A stretch of 14,977 bases of DNA from JAKQHY01 sp034429475 (GTDB taxonomy: Bacteria > Chloroflexota > Anaerolineae > B4-G1 > SLSP01): assembly GCA_034429475.1 (NCBI GenBank), contig DAOUGD010000281.1, forward strand, positions 1-14,977, written 5' to 3'. The notes under the pieces are model-generated. The model had not been told where the DNA came from, did not search any database, and worked only from the letters and a program-made list of their open reading frames with translations. Positions 7,872-14,712 of this stretch are shown piece by piece. The translations under genes were made by a program, and so were the position numbers. How positions within the stretch are numbered: the first letter of the stretch is position 1; each line of letters starts with the position of its first letter.

Positions 7872-8441
7872 TTACGTGCGCCCACGGCTTTCTCCGGCGC
7901 CGATAGCGCCGGCGATGAGGTGTGCGGTGCGCAGCGGCTCCGGGATGTTGCCTTCCACCGTGAAATCCTTGAGAACCGCGTCGGCCTGCGCCAACGTCAA
8001 CCCGACGCGCTGCACATAGACCTGATGCAGCGGCTCCATCGGCCCGAGGCGTTCCAGCAGCGCCCACTTCGGCGCGCCGCCCCGCACCTGCGTCAGCAGC
8101 GCGTCGTGGATGGCGGCCATATCCGGCGCGCGCCGCGCCACGACGAGGATGGGCAACGCCAGCCGTTCGTGGAGCGTGAACACGTCTACCACATTGAAGC
8201 CCCCCAGCGCGATCCCCTGGAGCATTACCAGGTGCAAGCCCTCCGCAAACTTCGACTCGGACACCAACCGCGCCAGCGCGTCTGCCGCATCGTTGCCATC
8301 TCTGGCGACGCTCCCCACGAGGACGCCGTTCAGCCGCAAGCGCGCGTACACCGCCCCGACCACCGCCACCGGCCCGGTCGCGTCGGGCGCAAACGGCGCG
8401 TCGTCAAAAGCAATTACGTTAGAAATACGGGTAGTGTGCAT
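7872..8441 (-). CDS. DUF99 family protein (endonuclease V-like fold)
   Basis: This 189-residue protein matches the DUF99 (UPF0215) pattern. It has an early FDDAPF motif, then VAVVGAVYARLRLNGVLVGS, a VARDGNDAADAL segment, LVMLQGIALGGFNVVDVF, PILVVARRAPD, and a C-terminal PEPLRTAHLIAGAI followed by GESRGR. The family is common in archaea and scattered in bacteria. Its fold is related to endonuclease V, but its activity is not established, so no reaction is assigned. The start is the ATG at 8441. No clear ribosome binding site precedes it, and the upstream DNA is an array of seven-base repeats. A hairpin follows the stop, then hypA. Family length and motif position agree with this start. Confidence 0.85.
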   Translation of the reverse strand: MHTTRISNVIAFDDAPFAPDATGPVAVVGAVYARLRLNGVLVGSVARDGNDAADALARLVSESKFAEGLHLVMLQGIALGGFNVVDVFTLHERLALPILVVARRAPDMAAIHDALLTQVRGGAPKWALLERLGPMEPLHQVYVQRVGLTLAQADAVLKDFTVEGNIPEPLRTAHLIAGAIGAGESRGRT

Positions 8442-8445
8442 AGCG

Positions 8446-8487
8446 AGTTAGGAGTTAGGAGTGAGGAGTGGCGAAGGGCGAAGGGCG
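8446..8487. repeat. Heptanucleotide array, purine-rich on the plus strand
   Basis: Six consecutive seven-base units, AGTTAGG, AGTTAGG, AGTGAGG, AGTGGCG, AAGGGCG and AAGGGCG, lie just upstream of the DUF99 start. Units drift gradually from one to the next, as in tandem slippage followed by mutation. A shorter C/T-rich stretch follows at about 8490-8510. Heptameric intergenic repeats (STRR) are known from cyanobacteria; whether these are related is unknown. Confidence 0.7.
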
Positions 8488-8514
8488 GCTTTCCATTCCC
8501 TCATTTCCCATGAC

Positions 8515-8604
8515 CAGTAGATGAAAAATCTATTCGTAGTAACCACTTCAGTGGTTCTTTTGACGACTAAAGTCGTTACTACAAGCCCAAATTTTCATCT
8601 ACTG
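8515..8604. mobile_element. 90-bp MITE-like element with TIRs and target duplication
   Basis: The element starts with CAGTAGATGAAAA (8515-8527) and ends with its reverse complement TTTTCATCTACTG (8592-8604). It is flanked on both sides by ATGAC (8510-8514 and 8605-8609), a perfect 5-bp target duplication. The 47-bp core at 8536-8582 consists of an outer stem GTAGT/ACTAC around two hairpins, AACCACTTCAGTGGTT and GACGACTAAAGTCGTT. It encodes no transposase, so it would be mobilised in trans. Two related cores lie at 11741-11787 and 11879-11927. It sits in the gap between the permease and DUF99 genes, splitting a heptanucleotide array. Confidence 0.8.
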
Positions 8605-8611
8605 ATGACTC

Positions 8612-8653
8612 ATTTCCGATTTCCAATCACCGATTTTCGATTTCCTATTTCCC
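8612..8653. repeat. Heptanucleotide array, pyrimidine-rich on the plus strand
   Basis: Six consecutive seven-base units, ATTTCCG, ATTTCCA, ATCACCG, ATTTTCG, ATTTCCT and ATTTCCC, lie between the MITE and the permease stop. The copy before the MITE (about 8500-8509) has the same ATTTCCC unit, so the element appears to have landed inside this array. Confidence 0.65.
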
Positions 8654-8656
8654 TTC

Positions 8657-10354
8657 CTAATCCTTCGTCACCCGCTCCAACACGATGTGCTGACGGTTCC
8701 GCAATAATTTTGCCAGCGGCTTGAGCGTGAGCCAGTACAGGCCGACGCTGTACAGCGCGCTGAGGGGCAGGGTGATCCACAGCGCCGGCTTCCACAGGAA
8801 GTAGGGCAGCAGAATGAGTAGCGCCACCGGCGGCGTCCCCAAAATCCACGCCAGGAAGCTCCAGATATTGCCCTGCCGATTCTGCATCCCGTATTTGAGT
8901 TCCATGCGATACGGCCCCCAGATCGCGGCGAGCGTGTAGGCCGGCGTGGTGCTGATCTGAAGCGCGAGGATGATGTAGATTAGAAGCGGCAACGTCGCCC
9001 AGGCGTCGGTAAGCAGCGCGATCGCTGTCACCACTGGGATAGATAGCGCGCTGGTGAAAATCAGCATCGCCCCATTGGCCGCCAACAGCACCGGCCGCCA
9101 ATCGCTCACTGCTACCGCCAACGTGCCGAAGCCCTCCCGGTCTATCGAGCCGAAATAGTTGCCGGTGAGCGCAATGTTGAGCATCATATTGAACATAAAC
9201 ACCATAATCAAGCCAAACACGAGCGCCACATTTTGCCCCCATTCGGGCGGCAGTTCTTCTAGAGGAACGTTCATCAAGGGGAGCGCCATCCCCATCGGCA
9301 CGAGGAGCGCTGCGAACACCATCCGCCGGGGGAGTGGGCTGCGCCACAGGTGACGCCAGTCTTTGGCGAAGAGCGCCCAGAACACCGGCGCGCGGGAGAA
9401 CTCGAAGCCCAGGCCGCGCGTTCGCACCCGCTCCACCCCCACCGTCAGCGCCGCGCCTTCCATCAAGCGGCGCGTGACGCCGGCGTGCAACCACAGCAGC
9501 CCGCCGACCACCCCGCAGGACAGCAGCAGGAACAGCAGCCCCGCGCCCCACGAGTCGGCTACGACCATCCCCATGCCCGCGCTCACCCAGCCGGGCGGCA
9601 GCCACAGGAGGAAGCGCGAGGGTTGCAGAATTTCTAGCACATCGCTGAGGCCCTGCGCCTGCTGCAACTGTATCGCCAGCGCCGGATCAATGAACGCCGG
9701 CAACTTCTCGAAATTGTCACTGATGTATTGCAGATAGTATTGCCCAAACCCCATAAACATAAACGGCGCGGACAGGATGAAGATCACCAGGGTGCGCAGG
9801 CGGCGATCGCTGGCGACCAGATCGAAGAAATCATCCATCAGGCGTCCGGCCAATGCGAAGAACACAAACGCCGGGAGCGCGCCGAGGGCGATCAAGGGCG
9901 CAGCCAGCGGCTTGTGCCACGCCAACCCCACGACTTCGCCGGCCAGGATGGGGAGCGTCCACAGGCCGGTCATATTCAGCGCGGCCATCAACGTGCTGCC
10001 CACCACCATCCCCCGGAAGCTGATAGGATGGGGGAACAGGCGCGACATCTCGAACCGCTCCATCAACTGCGAGCTGTACATACTGGGCGCCATCAACCAG
10101 AAGATCGTCATAAAGGTATTACCAATCACCACCGCCTCAAACGCGGCGCGCGGCGAAAGCAGCGCCAATCCCACCGCCACACCCACCCCCATCAGCAGGA
10201 AAAAGGGGAAGGTGAACAGGGCTTGCAGCAGCGTCAGCCCCAGGCGCAGGAGCCAGAACCAATCGGCGGCCCGGCGGCTGCGGAACATCGCCAGCGTCAA
10301 CCGGGTTTGGAGCCAAAACAGTGTGCGTAATTCAGCGAATAACGATGAGTGCAT
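8657..10354 (-). CDS. ABC-2 type transporter permease
   Basis: This 565-residue protein has about twelve hydrophobic segments spread over its length. A loop region near the middle (MEGAALTVGVERVRTRG) is followed by a cytoplasmic-looking stretch with KDWRHLWRSPLPRR. That is twice the size of a single ABC-2 permease domain, so it is probably a fused pair or a large ABC-2-like permease. It would form the export channel for the ATPase encoded just upstream on the same strand. The substrate cannot be told from sequence. An in-frame ATG at 10369 exists, but the ATG at 10354 is preferred because GGAGG lies eight bases before it. The gap to the ATPase stop is 96 bases and holds a 9-nt-period repeat. 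The gene ends VLERVTKD at TAG 8659-8657, with the heptad array directly behind. Confidence 0.85.
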   Translation of the reverse strand: MHSSLFAELRTLFWLQTRLTLAMFRSRRAADWFWLLRLGLTLLQALFTFPFFLLMGVGVAVGLALLSPRAAFEAVVIGNTFMTIFWLMAPSMYSSQLMERFEMSRLFPHPISFRGMVVGSTLMAALNMTGLWTLPILAGEVVGLAWHKPLAAPLIALGALPAFVFFALAGRLMDDFFDLVASDRRLRTLVIFILSAPFMFMGFGQYYLQYISDNFEKLPAFIDPALAIQLQQAQGLSDVLEILQPSRFLLWLPPGWVSAGMGMVVADSWGAGLLFLLLSCGVVGGLLWLHAGVTRRLMEGAALTVGVERVRTRGLGFEFSRAPVFWALFAKDWRHLWRSPLPRRMVFAALLVPMGMALPLMNVPLEELPPEWGQNVALVFGLIMVFMFNMMLNIALTGNYFGSIDREGFGTLAVAVSDWRPVLLAANGAMLIFTSALSIPVVTAIALLTDAWATLPLLIYIILALQISTTPAYTLAAIWGPYRMELKYGMQNRQGNIWSFLAWILGTPPVALLILLPYFLWKPALWITLPLSALYSVGLYWLTLKPLAKLLRNRQHIVLERVTKD

Positions 10355-10376
10355 CAGGCAAGCCTCCACAAATGGC

Positions 10377-10436
10377 TCAACGGATTGAACCGATTCAACG
10401 GAAAAAGCCGTTAAAATCTGCTTAATCTGCTCAATC
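10377..10436. repeat. Imperfect inverted repeat with 9-nt period
   Basis: The left arm reads GGATTGAACC then GATTCAACGG. The right arm has the nine-base units AATCTGCTT, AATCTGCTC and AATCTGCTG. It resembles the hairpin at 7813-7870 in unit length, in the AACGG-AAAAA-CCGTT centre and in its placement between two minus-strand genes, but the arms are more diverged. Confidence 0.6.
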
Positions 10437-10450
10437 TGCTGACAGATTCT

Positions 10451-11251
10451 TTATTGGTCGGCGGGCGCCTCGGTCAGCCAGTTTAATTGGGACTCATCGG
10501 CAGTTTCCGCGCCGACGAGGCGGACGAACACGTCCTCCAACGGCGCATCTGGGGGAAGTTGCGCCTGTGTCCGTAGCGATGGGATGTCGCCGATAGCCGC
10601 CAGCTTCCCCTTGTGGATAATGCCCACCTGGTCGCAGAAACGCTCGGCCAGTTCCATCACGTGGGTGGAAAAGAACACCGTCGTCCCGCGCTGCTTGACC
10701 ATATCCCGCAGCACCGCCTTGATGGCCTTGGTAGAGATGGGATCCACGCTCTCAAACGGCTCGTCCATAAACAGGATTTCCGGCGCGTGGATCAGGGCGC
10801 AGGCCAGCGCGGTCTTCTTCAACATCCCCTGCGAGTAGTCCAGGATCATCTTGTCGGCCTTGTCGCCCAATTCCAGCAGGGTCAACAGCGCGGGGATACG
10901 GGCGCGGATTTCTGGCGGGCGCAGTCCGTGCAGCCGCCCCACCAACTCGATCTGCTCGACTGCCGTAAGCCGTTGGTACAGCCCCAGCGACTCCGGCACC
11001 ACGCCGATGCGCCGCTTGACCTCGACGGGCTGCTCGCGCACGTCGAAGCCGGCCACCCACGCCTTCCCCTGCGTCGGCGGCAGCACCCCGATGAGCATGT
11101 TGATCGTCGTGGACTTGCCCGCGCCATTCGGCCCCAGGAAGCCGAAGATAACGCCGCGCGGTACGGTGAGGTTCAACTGATTGACGGCCACCACTTCGTC
11201 GAAGCGGCGGGTGAGGGCCTGGGTTTGGATGGCATGGGGGGATTCGTTCAT
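10451..11251 (-). CDS. ABC transporter ATP-binding protein
   Basis: A 266-residue ABC ATPase with all key motifs: Walker A GPNGAGKST (40-48), a signature of the variant form YSQGM (139-143), Walker B ILFMDEPF (159-166) with the catalytic glutamate, and H-loop His197 in FFSTHVME. It belongs to the CcmA/NatA-like group that works with ABC-2 permeases, often in export of drugs, sodium, lipids or polysaccharide; the substrate is not evident. The start overlaps the stop of the preceding gene by ATGA (11248-11251), with AAAGG upstream, so the two genes are translationally coupled. The permease gene follows 96 bases downstream on the same strand, completing the transporter. Confidence 0.93.
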   Translation of the reverse strand: MNESPHAIQTQALTRRFDEVVAVNQLNLTVPRGVIFGFLGPNGAGKSTTINMLIGVLPPTQGKAWVAGFDVREQPVEVKRRIGVVPESLGLYQRLTAVEQIELVGRLHGLRPPEIRARIPALLTLLELGDKADKMILDYSQGMLKKTALACALIHAPEILFMDEPFESVDPISTKAIKAVLRDMVKQRGTTVFFSTHVMELAERFCDQVGIIHKGKLAAIGDIPSLRTQAQLPPDAPLEDVFVRLVGAETADESQLNWLTEAPADQ

Positions 11252-11658
11252 ACGTACCTTTCCGTATCAAACATCGCTTTGACATCTGGGCTGAGGAGCA
11301 GCACCAACGTCAGAACGCCCAGTACCGTCCCAAAGGGCATAAAGAGGCACGCGATCCCGCCCATCACCAGGCAGAAGAGGTGATGCGTGCGCCGTCCCAG
11401 GAACCACCCGGTCACTATCAACGCAATTGCATACGCCCAGCCGATCACGATGATCACGCCCGCGATCACCGTGAACAACCCGCCGGTCATCATAAAGGGG
11501 AAAGCCTCCTCGCCAACCTCGCCTGTCGCTCCGGCCATTAGCATCCCCAGGCCCATCACCAGATGGATGATGGGAAAGCAGGCAAACAAACCAGCCAACG
11601 CTCCCACCACGTAATACGCCACTGACAAAATTTTCAGATATTGTGCTTTTTCGTTCAT
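11248..11658 (-). CDS. Small multi-pass membrane protein of the ABC operon
   Basis: A 136-residue protein with about four or five hydrophobic segments, including LVMGLGMLMAG, FTVIAGVIIVIGWAYAIALI and a C-terminal FGTVLGVLTLVLLL. It ends SPDVKAMFDTERYV. I do not recognise a named family with certainty. Short proteins of this look, with glycine-rich helices and a GTVLGVLTLVLL-type ending, are common membrane proteins of unknown function. It is the first gene of the transporter operon and overlaps the ATPase by ATGA, so it may be an accessory subunit. The ATG at 11658 is chosen because AGGAGG lies just upstream. A longer reading from 11802 is an artefact, since its first 20 or so codons lie in an intergenic repeat and upstream of the promoter. 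Confidence 0.75.
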   Translation of the reverse strand: MNEKAQYLKILSVAYYVVGALAGLFACFPIIHLVMGLGMLMAGATGEVGEEAFPFMMTGGLFTVIAGVIIVIGWAYAIALIVTGWFLGRRTHHLFCLVMGGIACLFMPFGTVLGVLTLVLLLSPDVKAMFDTERYV

Positions 11659-11704
11659 CGTACCCTCCTGTTCTATGAAAAGCGCACAGTTCGTTCTCGC
11701 CCTG

Positions 11705-11732
11705 ACTATACTTTTATAATGTACGGTGTCAA
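11705..11732 (-). promoter_or_regulatory. Predicted strong promoter of the ABC operon
   Basis: On the minus strand TTGACA (11732-11727) and TATAGT (11710-11705) are 16 bases apart, close to the sigma-70 consensus. The start point would be near 11698, giving a leader of about 40 bases to the ATG at 11658. The -35 box is eight bases from repeat core 2. Confidence 0.65.
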
Positions 11733-11740
11733 TCAATAGC

Positions 11741-11808
11741 GTAGTAACGACTTTAGTCGTTAAAAGAACCACTGAAGTGGTTACTACGAACAGATTTTTC
11801 ATCTACTG
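11741..11808. repeat. Second copy of the two-hairpin MITE core, inverted
   Basis: The 47-bp core at 11741-11787 is the reverse complement of the core at 8536-8582 with one base change (the G-T pair of copy 1 becomes A-T). The left terminal repeat is also kept, CAGTAGATGAAAAATC on the minus strand ending at 11808. The other terminal repeat is missing, so this copy looks truncated or rearranged. It lies between two divergent promoters. Confidence 0.75.
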
Positions 11809-11811
11809 AGT

Positions 11812-11839
11812 TTGTAGAAACTCCACCAATCACTATAAT
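11812..11839 (+). promoter_or_regulatory. Candidate promoter of the restriction-modification operon
   Basis: A consensus -10 box TATAAT at 11834-11839 is preceded by TTGTAG at 11812-11817 with a 16-base spacer. The -35 box is weak. Transcription would begin near 11846 and leave a leader of about 107 bases carrying repeat core 3. Confidence 0.5.
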
Positions 11840-11845
11840 GAAACC

Positions 11846-11927
11846 CAATAGATAAAAAAGTCTACAAGCCCATAGTTCGTAGTAACCGCTTCAGCGGTTA
11901 TTTTGGAACGGCTAAAGCCGTTACTAC
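11846..11927. repeat. Third copy of the two-hairpin core, diverged
   Basis: The core at 11879-11927 has the same outer stem GTAGT/ACTAC, but its hairpins read AACCGCTTCAGCGGTT and AACGGCTAAAGCCGTT. Compared with copies 1 and 2, both partners of one base pair changed in each hairpin (A-T to G-C). A degenerate left terminal repeat, CAATAGATAAAAAAGTCT, starts at 11846. No right terminal repeat is visible. It ends 14 bases before the ribosome binding site of the next gene. Confidence 0.7.
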
Positions 11928-11952
11928 GCTAAGGGCGCTTAAGGAGAATTCG

Positions 11953-14004
11953 ATGACTAACACCCTATTCAAGATTGCCGACATTTTGAAGGAAAAGGCT
12001 GACCAATACGCTTTGACCATTTTCCCCAAACAGGATATTGCCTGGCTGGAAAACCAACTTTTCGACAAGCGCGGCGCGCCTTATGTGAAATGTCTGGCTT
12101 CCGGGCGTGACCGGCGCGCTTATCCCGAAGAGATCGTGCGTCAACTCTACATCAAGAAGTTAACGGACGAGTACGGCTATCCCAAAGAACGCATCCAGAT
12201 AGAGCGCCCGGTGACGTTTGGCGTCGGCGTGGGCACTAAGCGCGCCGATATTGTGGTGATGCACGCCGAAGACCCGGATGCGGTGTATATCGTTGTCGAG
12301 GTCAAGAAGCCCAAACGTCAGGACGGCATCGAACAACTCAAATCCTACTGCAATGCGGAAGGCTCCCCCATCGCGGTGTGGACTAATGGCGCGGAGACGG
12401 TGGTAATGCACCGCGTCGAACCTAACCTGTACCGCGCGCTCACCGACATCCCCAACGTCCACCAAACGTTGGATGCGATCACTGCCGAACGGGTGACCCT
12501 GGCGGAGTTGACCGAGCACGATAAGCTGCGCACGCAGCAAATGTCGCTCAAGGACGTGATCCTTGACCTGGAAAACCTGGTGCTGGCAAACGCGGGGGTA
12601 GACGCTTTTGAAGAAGTCTTCAAGCTCATCTACGCCAAACTCTACGACGAATGGCGTGCAGCCCGGCCCGGCAATCCCTACCTGCAATTCCGCGTGTTGG
12701 ACGACCAGAGCGAGGCGGACTTCTTCACCCGCATTAACGGCCTCTTTAACGCGGCAAAAGATCAATGGCCCGGTGTGTTTCTGCCCGGAGAAAAAATTGA
12801 TTTGACGCCTGGACACCTGACAACTTGCGTCTCTTTCTTGCAAGATATCAAGCTCTTCAACTCCAACCTCCAGGTGATTGACGAAGCCTTTGAATATCTG
12901 ATGACTGAGGTGGGCAAAGGCAAGAAGGGACAATACTTCACCCCGCGCCACGTCATTGATATGGCCGTGAAAATGCTCAATCCCCAGTTTGATGAGTACG
13001 TGATTGATACGGCGGCGGGCAGTTGCGGCTTTACCGTCCATTCAATTTTCTGGGTATGGGGCGAGCAGTTGACCGCCGAAGGCCCCAACCAATGGCAGCG
13101 CGAGTACGCCAGCACGCACGTCTACGGCCTGGACTTCGACCCCCGCGCGGTGAAGATCGCCAAGGCCCTCAACCTCATCGCCGGTGACGGGCGCACGAAC
13201 GTCTACCGCGCCAACAGCCTGGCCCCCTATTTGTGGGATGACGAGGTCAAGGTGGGACTGCGCAATCGCCTGCGCCGTTTCTATGACGAACCGGAGCGCG
13301 ACCGCTGGAATCAGGAGCACTACCGTTACTTCGACTTTGACGTGGTGATGACCAACCCACCCTTTGCCGGGGATATTCTGGAACGAAAGATTCTGGTGCA
13401 GTACGAACTGGCGAAGCGCTGGCAGACGTTAGGCGTGGATACCGATGACCCGGAAGAATTGGCCCGCTACCGGCGTGACCCCTTCCGCCACGCCTATGGT
13501 GACACGGGCAAATGGTACGGCAAGCAAAGCCGCGACATTCTCTTTGTAGAGCGCAACCTGGAATTCCTCAAACCCGGCGGGCGGATGGCGATTGTCTTGC
13601 CGCAAGGCCGCTTCAACAACATCAGCGACGCCACGCTGCGCGCCTACATTTCCAGCCATTGCCGCATCCTGGCGGTGGTGGGGTTGGACAACAACACCTT
13701 CAAGCCGCACACCGGCACCAAAACCAGCCTGCTGTTTGTGCAAAAATGGAACGACGACCCCGCCGCCGGCCTGCTCTGCCCGCGCGTGGACGATTACCCT
13801 ATCTTTTTTGCCACCTCCCACCAGAGCGGCAAAGACAACTCCGGCAACTACATCTACCGCACCGACGACCTGGGCAATCGCGTGCTGGACAGCCACGGCC
13901 ATCTCATCATCGAACATGATCTGAACGACATTGCTACCGCCTTCGTGCTATTCGCCAAAGAACAGGGCTTTCCGTTCTGGAAGGACGTTGACCGCCCTTT
14001 TTGA
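11953..14004 (+). CDS. Fused nuclease / N6-adenine DNA methyltransferase, type IIB-like
   Basis: A 683-residue protein. Residues about 40-150 form an HsdR-N-like nuclease domain with a PD-(D/E)xK core: Asp99 in KRADIVVM, then Glu116-Val-Lys118 in VVEVKKP. Residues about 300-640 form an N6 methylase domain with GKKGQYFTPRHVID, the SAM motif DTAAGSCG (352-359) and the catalytic NPPF (468-471). It should both methylate adenine and cut DNA, guided by a specificity subunit. This is the layout of BcgI subunit A (type IIB), where one polypeptide carries nuclease and methylase and no HsdR translocase is needed. AAGGAG at 11941-11946 with a six-base spacer supports the ATG. The stop overlaps the TTG start of the specificity gene. 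If the specificity gene is broken, the enzyme may now be inactive or use another S subunit. Confidence 0.88.
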   Translation: MTNTLFKIADILKEKADQYALTIFPKQDIAWLENQLFDKRGAPYVKCLASGRDRRAYPEEIVRQLYIKKLTDEYGYPKERIQIERPVTFGVGVGTKRADIVVMHAEDPDAVYIVVEVKKPKRQDGIEQLKSYCNAEGSPIAVWTNGAETVVMHRVEPNLYRALTDIPNVHQTLDAITAERVTLAELTEHDKLRTQQMSLKDVILDLENLVLANAGVDAFEEVFKLIYAKLYDEWRAARPGNPYLQFRVLDDQSEADFFTRINGLFNAAKDQWPGVFLPGEKIDLTPGHLTTCVSFLQDIKLFNSNLQVIDEAFEYLMTEVGKGKKGQYFTPRHVIDMAVKMLNPQFDEYVIDTAAGSCGFTVHSIFWVWGEQLTAEGPNQWQREYASTHVYGLDFDPRAVKIAKALNLIAGDGRTNVYRANSLAPYLWDDEVKVGLRNRLRRFYDEPERDRWNQEHYRYFDFDVVMTNPPFAGDILERKILVQYELAKRWQTLGVDTDDPEELARYRRDPFRHAYGDTGKWYGKQSRDILFVERNLEFLKPGGRMAIVLPQGRFNNISDATLRAYISSHCRILAVVGLDNNTFKPHTGTKTSLLFVQKWNDDPAAGLLCPRVDDYPIFFATSHQSGKDNSGNYIYRTDDLGNRVLDSHGHLIIEHDLNDIATAFVLFAKEQGFPFWKDVDRPF

Positions 14005-14630
14005 GACGCCCCGACGGTGAACCGTGGACGTTGCAGGCGTTCACCGAAGGGGCAGAACATAGCGCGGTTTGGAGTGTTATCTGCTTCGCAAATATCAATC
14101 AGGCCTTGCGTTTGAATAGTGAATATTATCATCCGGCTTATCTCGAACATGCACGAACGGTTTCAGAGGGGGGGCGCCTAGAAAATATAGCAACCATAAC
14201 ACACCCCACTGAGGTTAAGCGAACCTATGCTGAAAGCGGTGTGCAGATATTACTCGCTCAGAATATACGTACTAATTATCTTGATTTCTCGAATACGGTT
14301 TATATGCCAACCGATGTAAAAGAAAGCATTGCTAGGAATAAGTTGCTTCCTGATGATGTGGTGATGACTCGTTCAGGGGCCAACTTTGGTGATACCGCAG
14401 TTTATAAGGGCTTCCCTGTCGAAATATATGCCTGTGCTGATTGCTTAATTATTCGACCTCAAGGCATCTCTGGTGGTTACTTGTCAACCTACTTCAATAC
14501 CGAGATAGGGAAATCCTTACTGGCTCGTGGGGCTTATGGAATGGCGCAACCTCATATTGCCCCAAATTATCTTCTCGACATTGGCGAAAATAACCTTAAT
14601 AGCGCAAAAAGGCAAGCCGTAATGAACTGA
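14001..14630 (+). pseudogene. Specificity subunit (HsdS-like), truncated after one TRD
   Basis: The frame begins at TTG 14001, overlapping the methylase stop as TTGA. It gives 209 residues with features of an S-subunit target-recognition domain: LNSEYYHPAYLEHA, then VQILLAQNIRTNYLDFSN, LLPDDVVMTRSGANFGDTAV, and GGYLSTYFNTEIGKSLLARG followed by AYGMAQPHIAPNYLLDI. After LLDI, where S subunits normally continue with a proline-rich PIP-type segment and a long helix, the reading changes to GENNLNSAKRQAVMN and stops. Normal S subunits have two TRDs and some 340-450 residues, so about half is missing. The base composition is more AT-rich than the methylase gene, typical of swapped specificity DNA. 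A transposase gene end lies about 80 bases further on, which makes insertion near 14584-14630 the likely cause. A natural half-S protein is a less likely alternative. Confidence 0.75.
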
Positions 14631-14652
14631 TGACAGGCGCGCGCAATCATTC

Positions 14653-14681
14653 TGGGTTCGGGGGTGTTGTTTTCGAACCCA
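14653..14681. repeat. Stem-loop between the S gene end and the transposase
   Basis: TGGGTTCG (14653-14660) pairs with CGAACCCA (14674-14681) around a 13-base loop. It lies downstream of the minus-strand transposase stop, so it may be a terminator-like hairpin or part of the IS end. There is no U-tract worth the name. Confidence 0.45.
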
Positions 14682-14712
14682 AGCGCAGCCCCTAATGACA
14701 GCATCTGAGAGA

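Noticed and set aside
7716..8513. 265-codon plus-strand frame across hypA and DUF99
   Set aside because: It is antisense to two well-matched families and passes through the 27-bp hairpin and heptad repeats.
8446..8653. Possible CRISPR-like array
   Set aside because: Units are seven bases long, contiguous and without spacers, and no cas gene is present.
8521..8724. Open frame beginning MKNLFVVTTSVVLLTTKVVT, repeated at 11802 on the minus strand
   Set aside because: The shared start is just a translation of the MITE end and core. The rest runs into heptad repeats and the antisense of the permease gene, and there is no ribosome binding site.
12160..13041. 293-codon minus-strand frame inside the methylase gene
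   Set aside because: It is antisense to the nuclease and methylase motifs and has no start signal.
14653..14681. Possible tRNA T-arm or attachment site, because of GGTTCGGG and TTCGAACC
   Set aside because: No acceptor, D or anticodon arm can be drawn around it. A simple hairpin explains the sequence.
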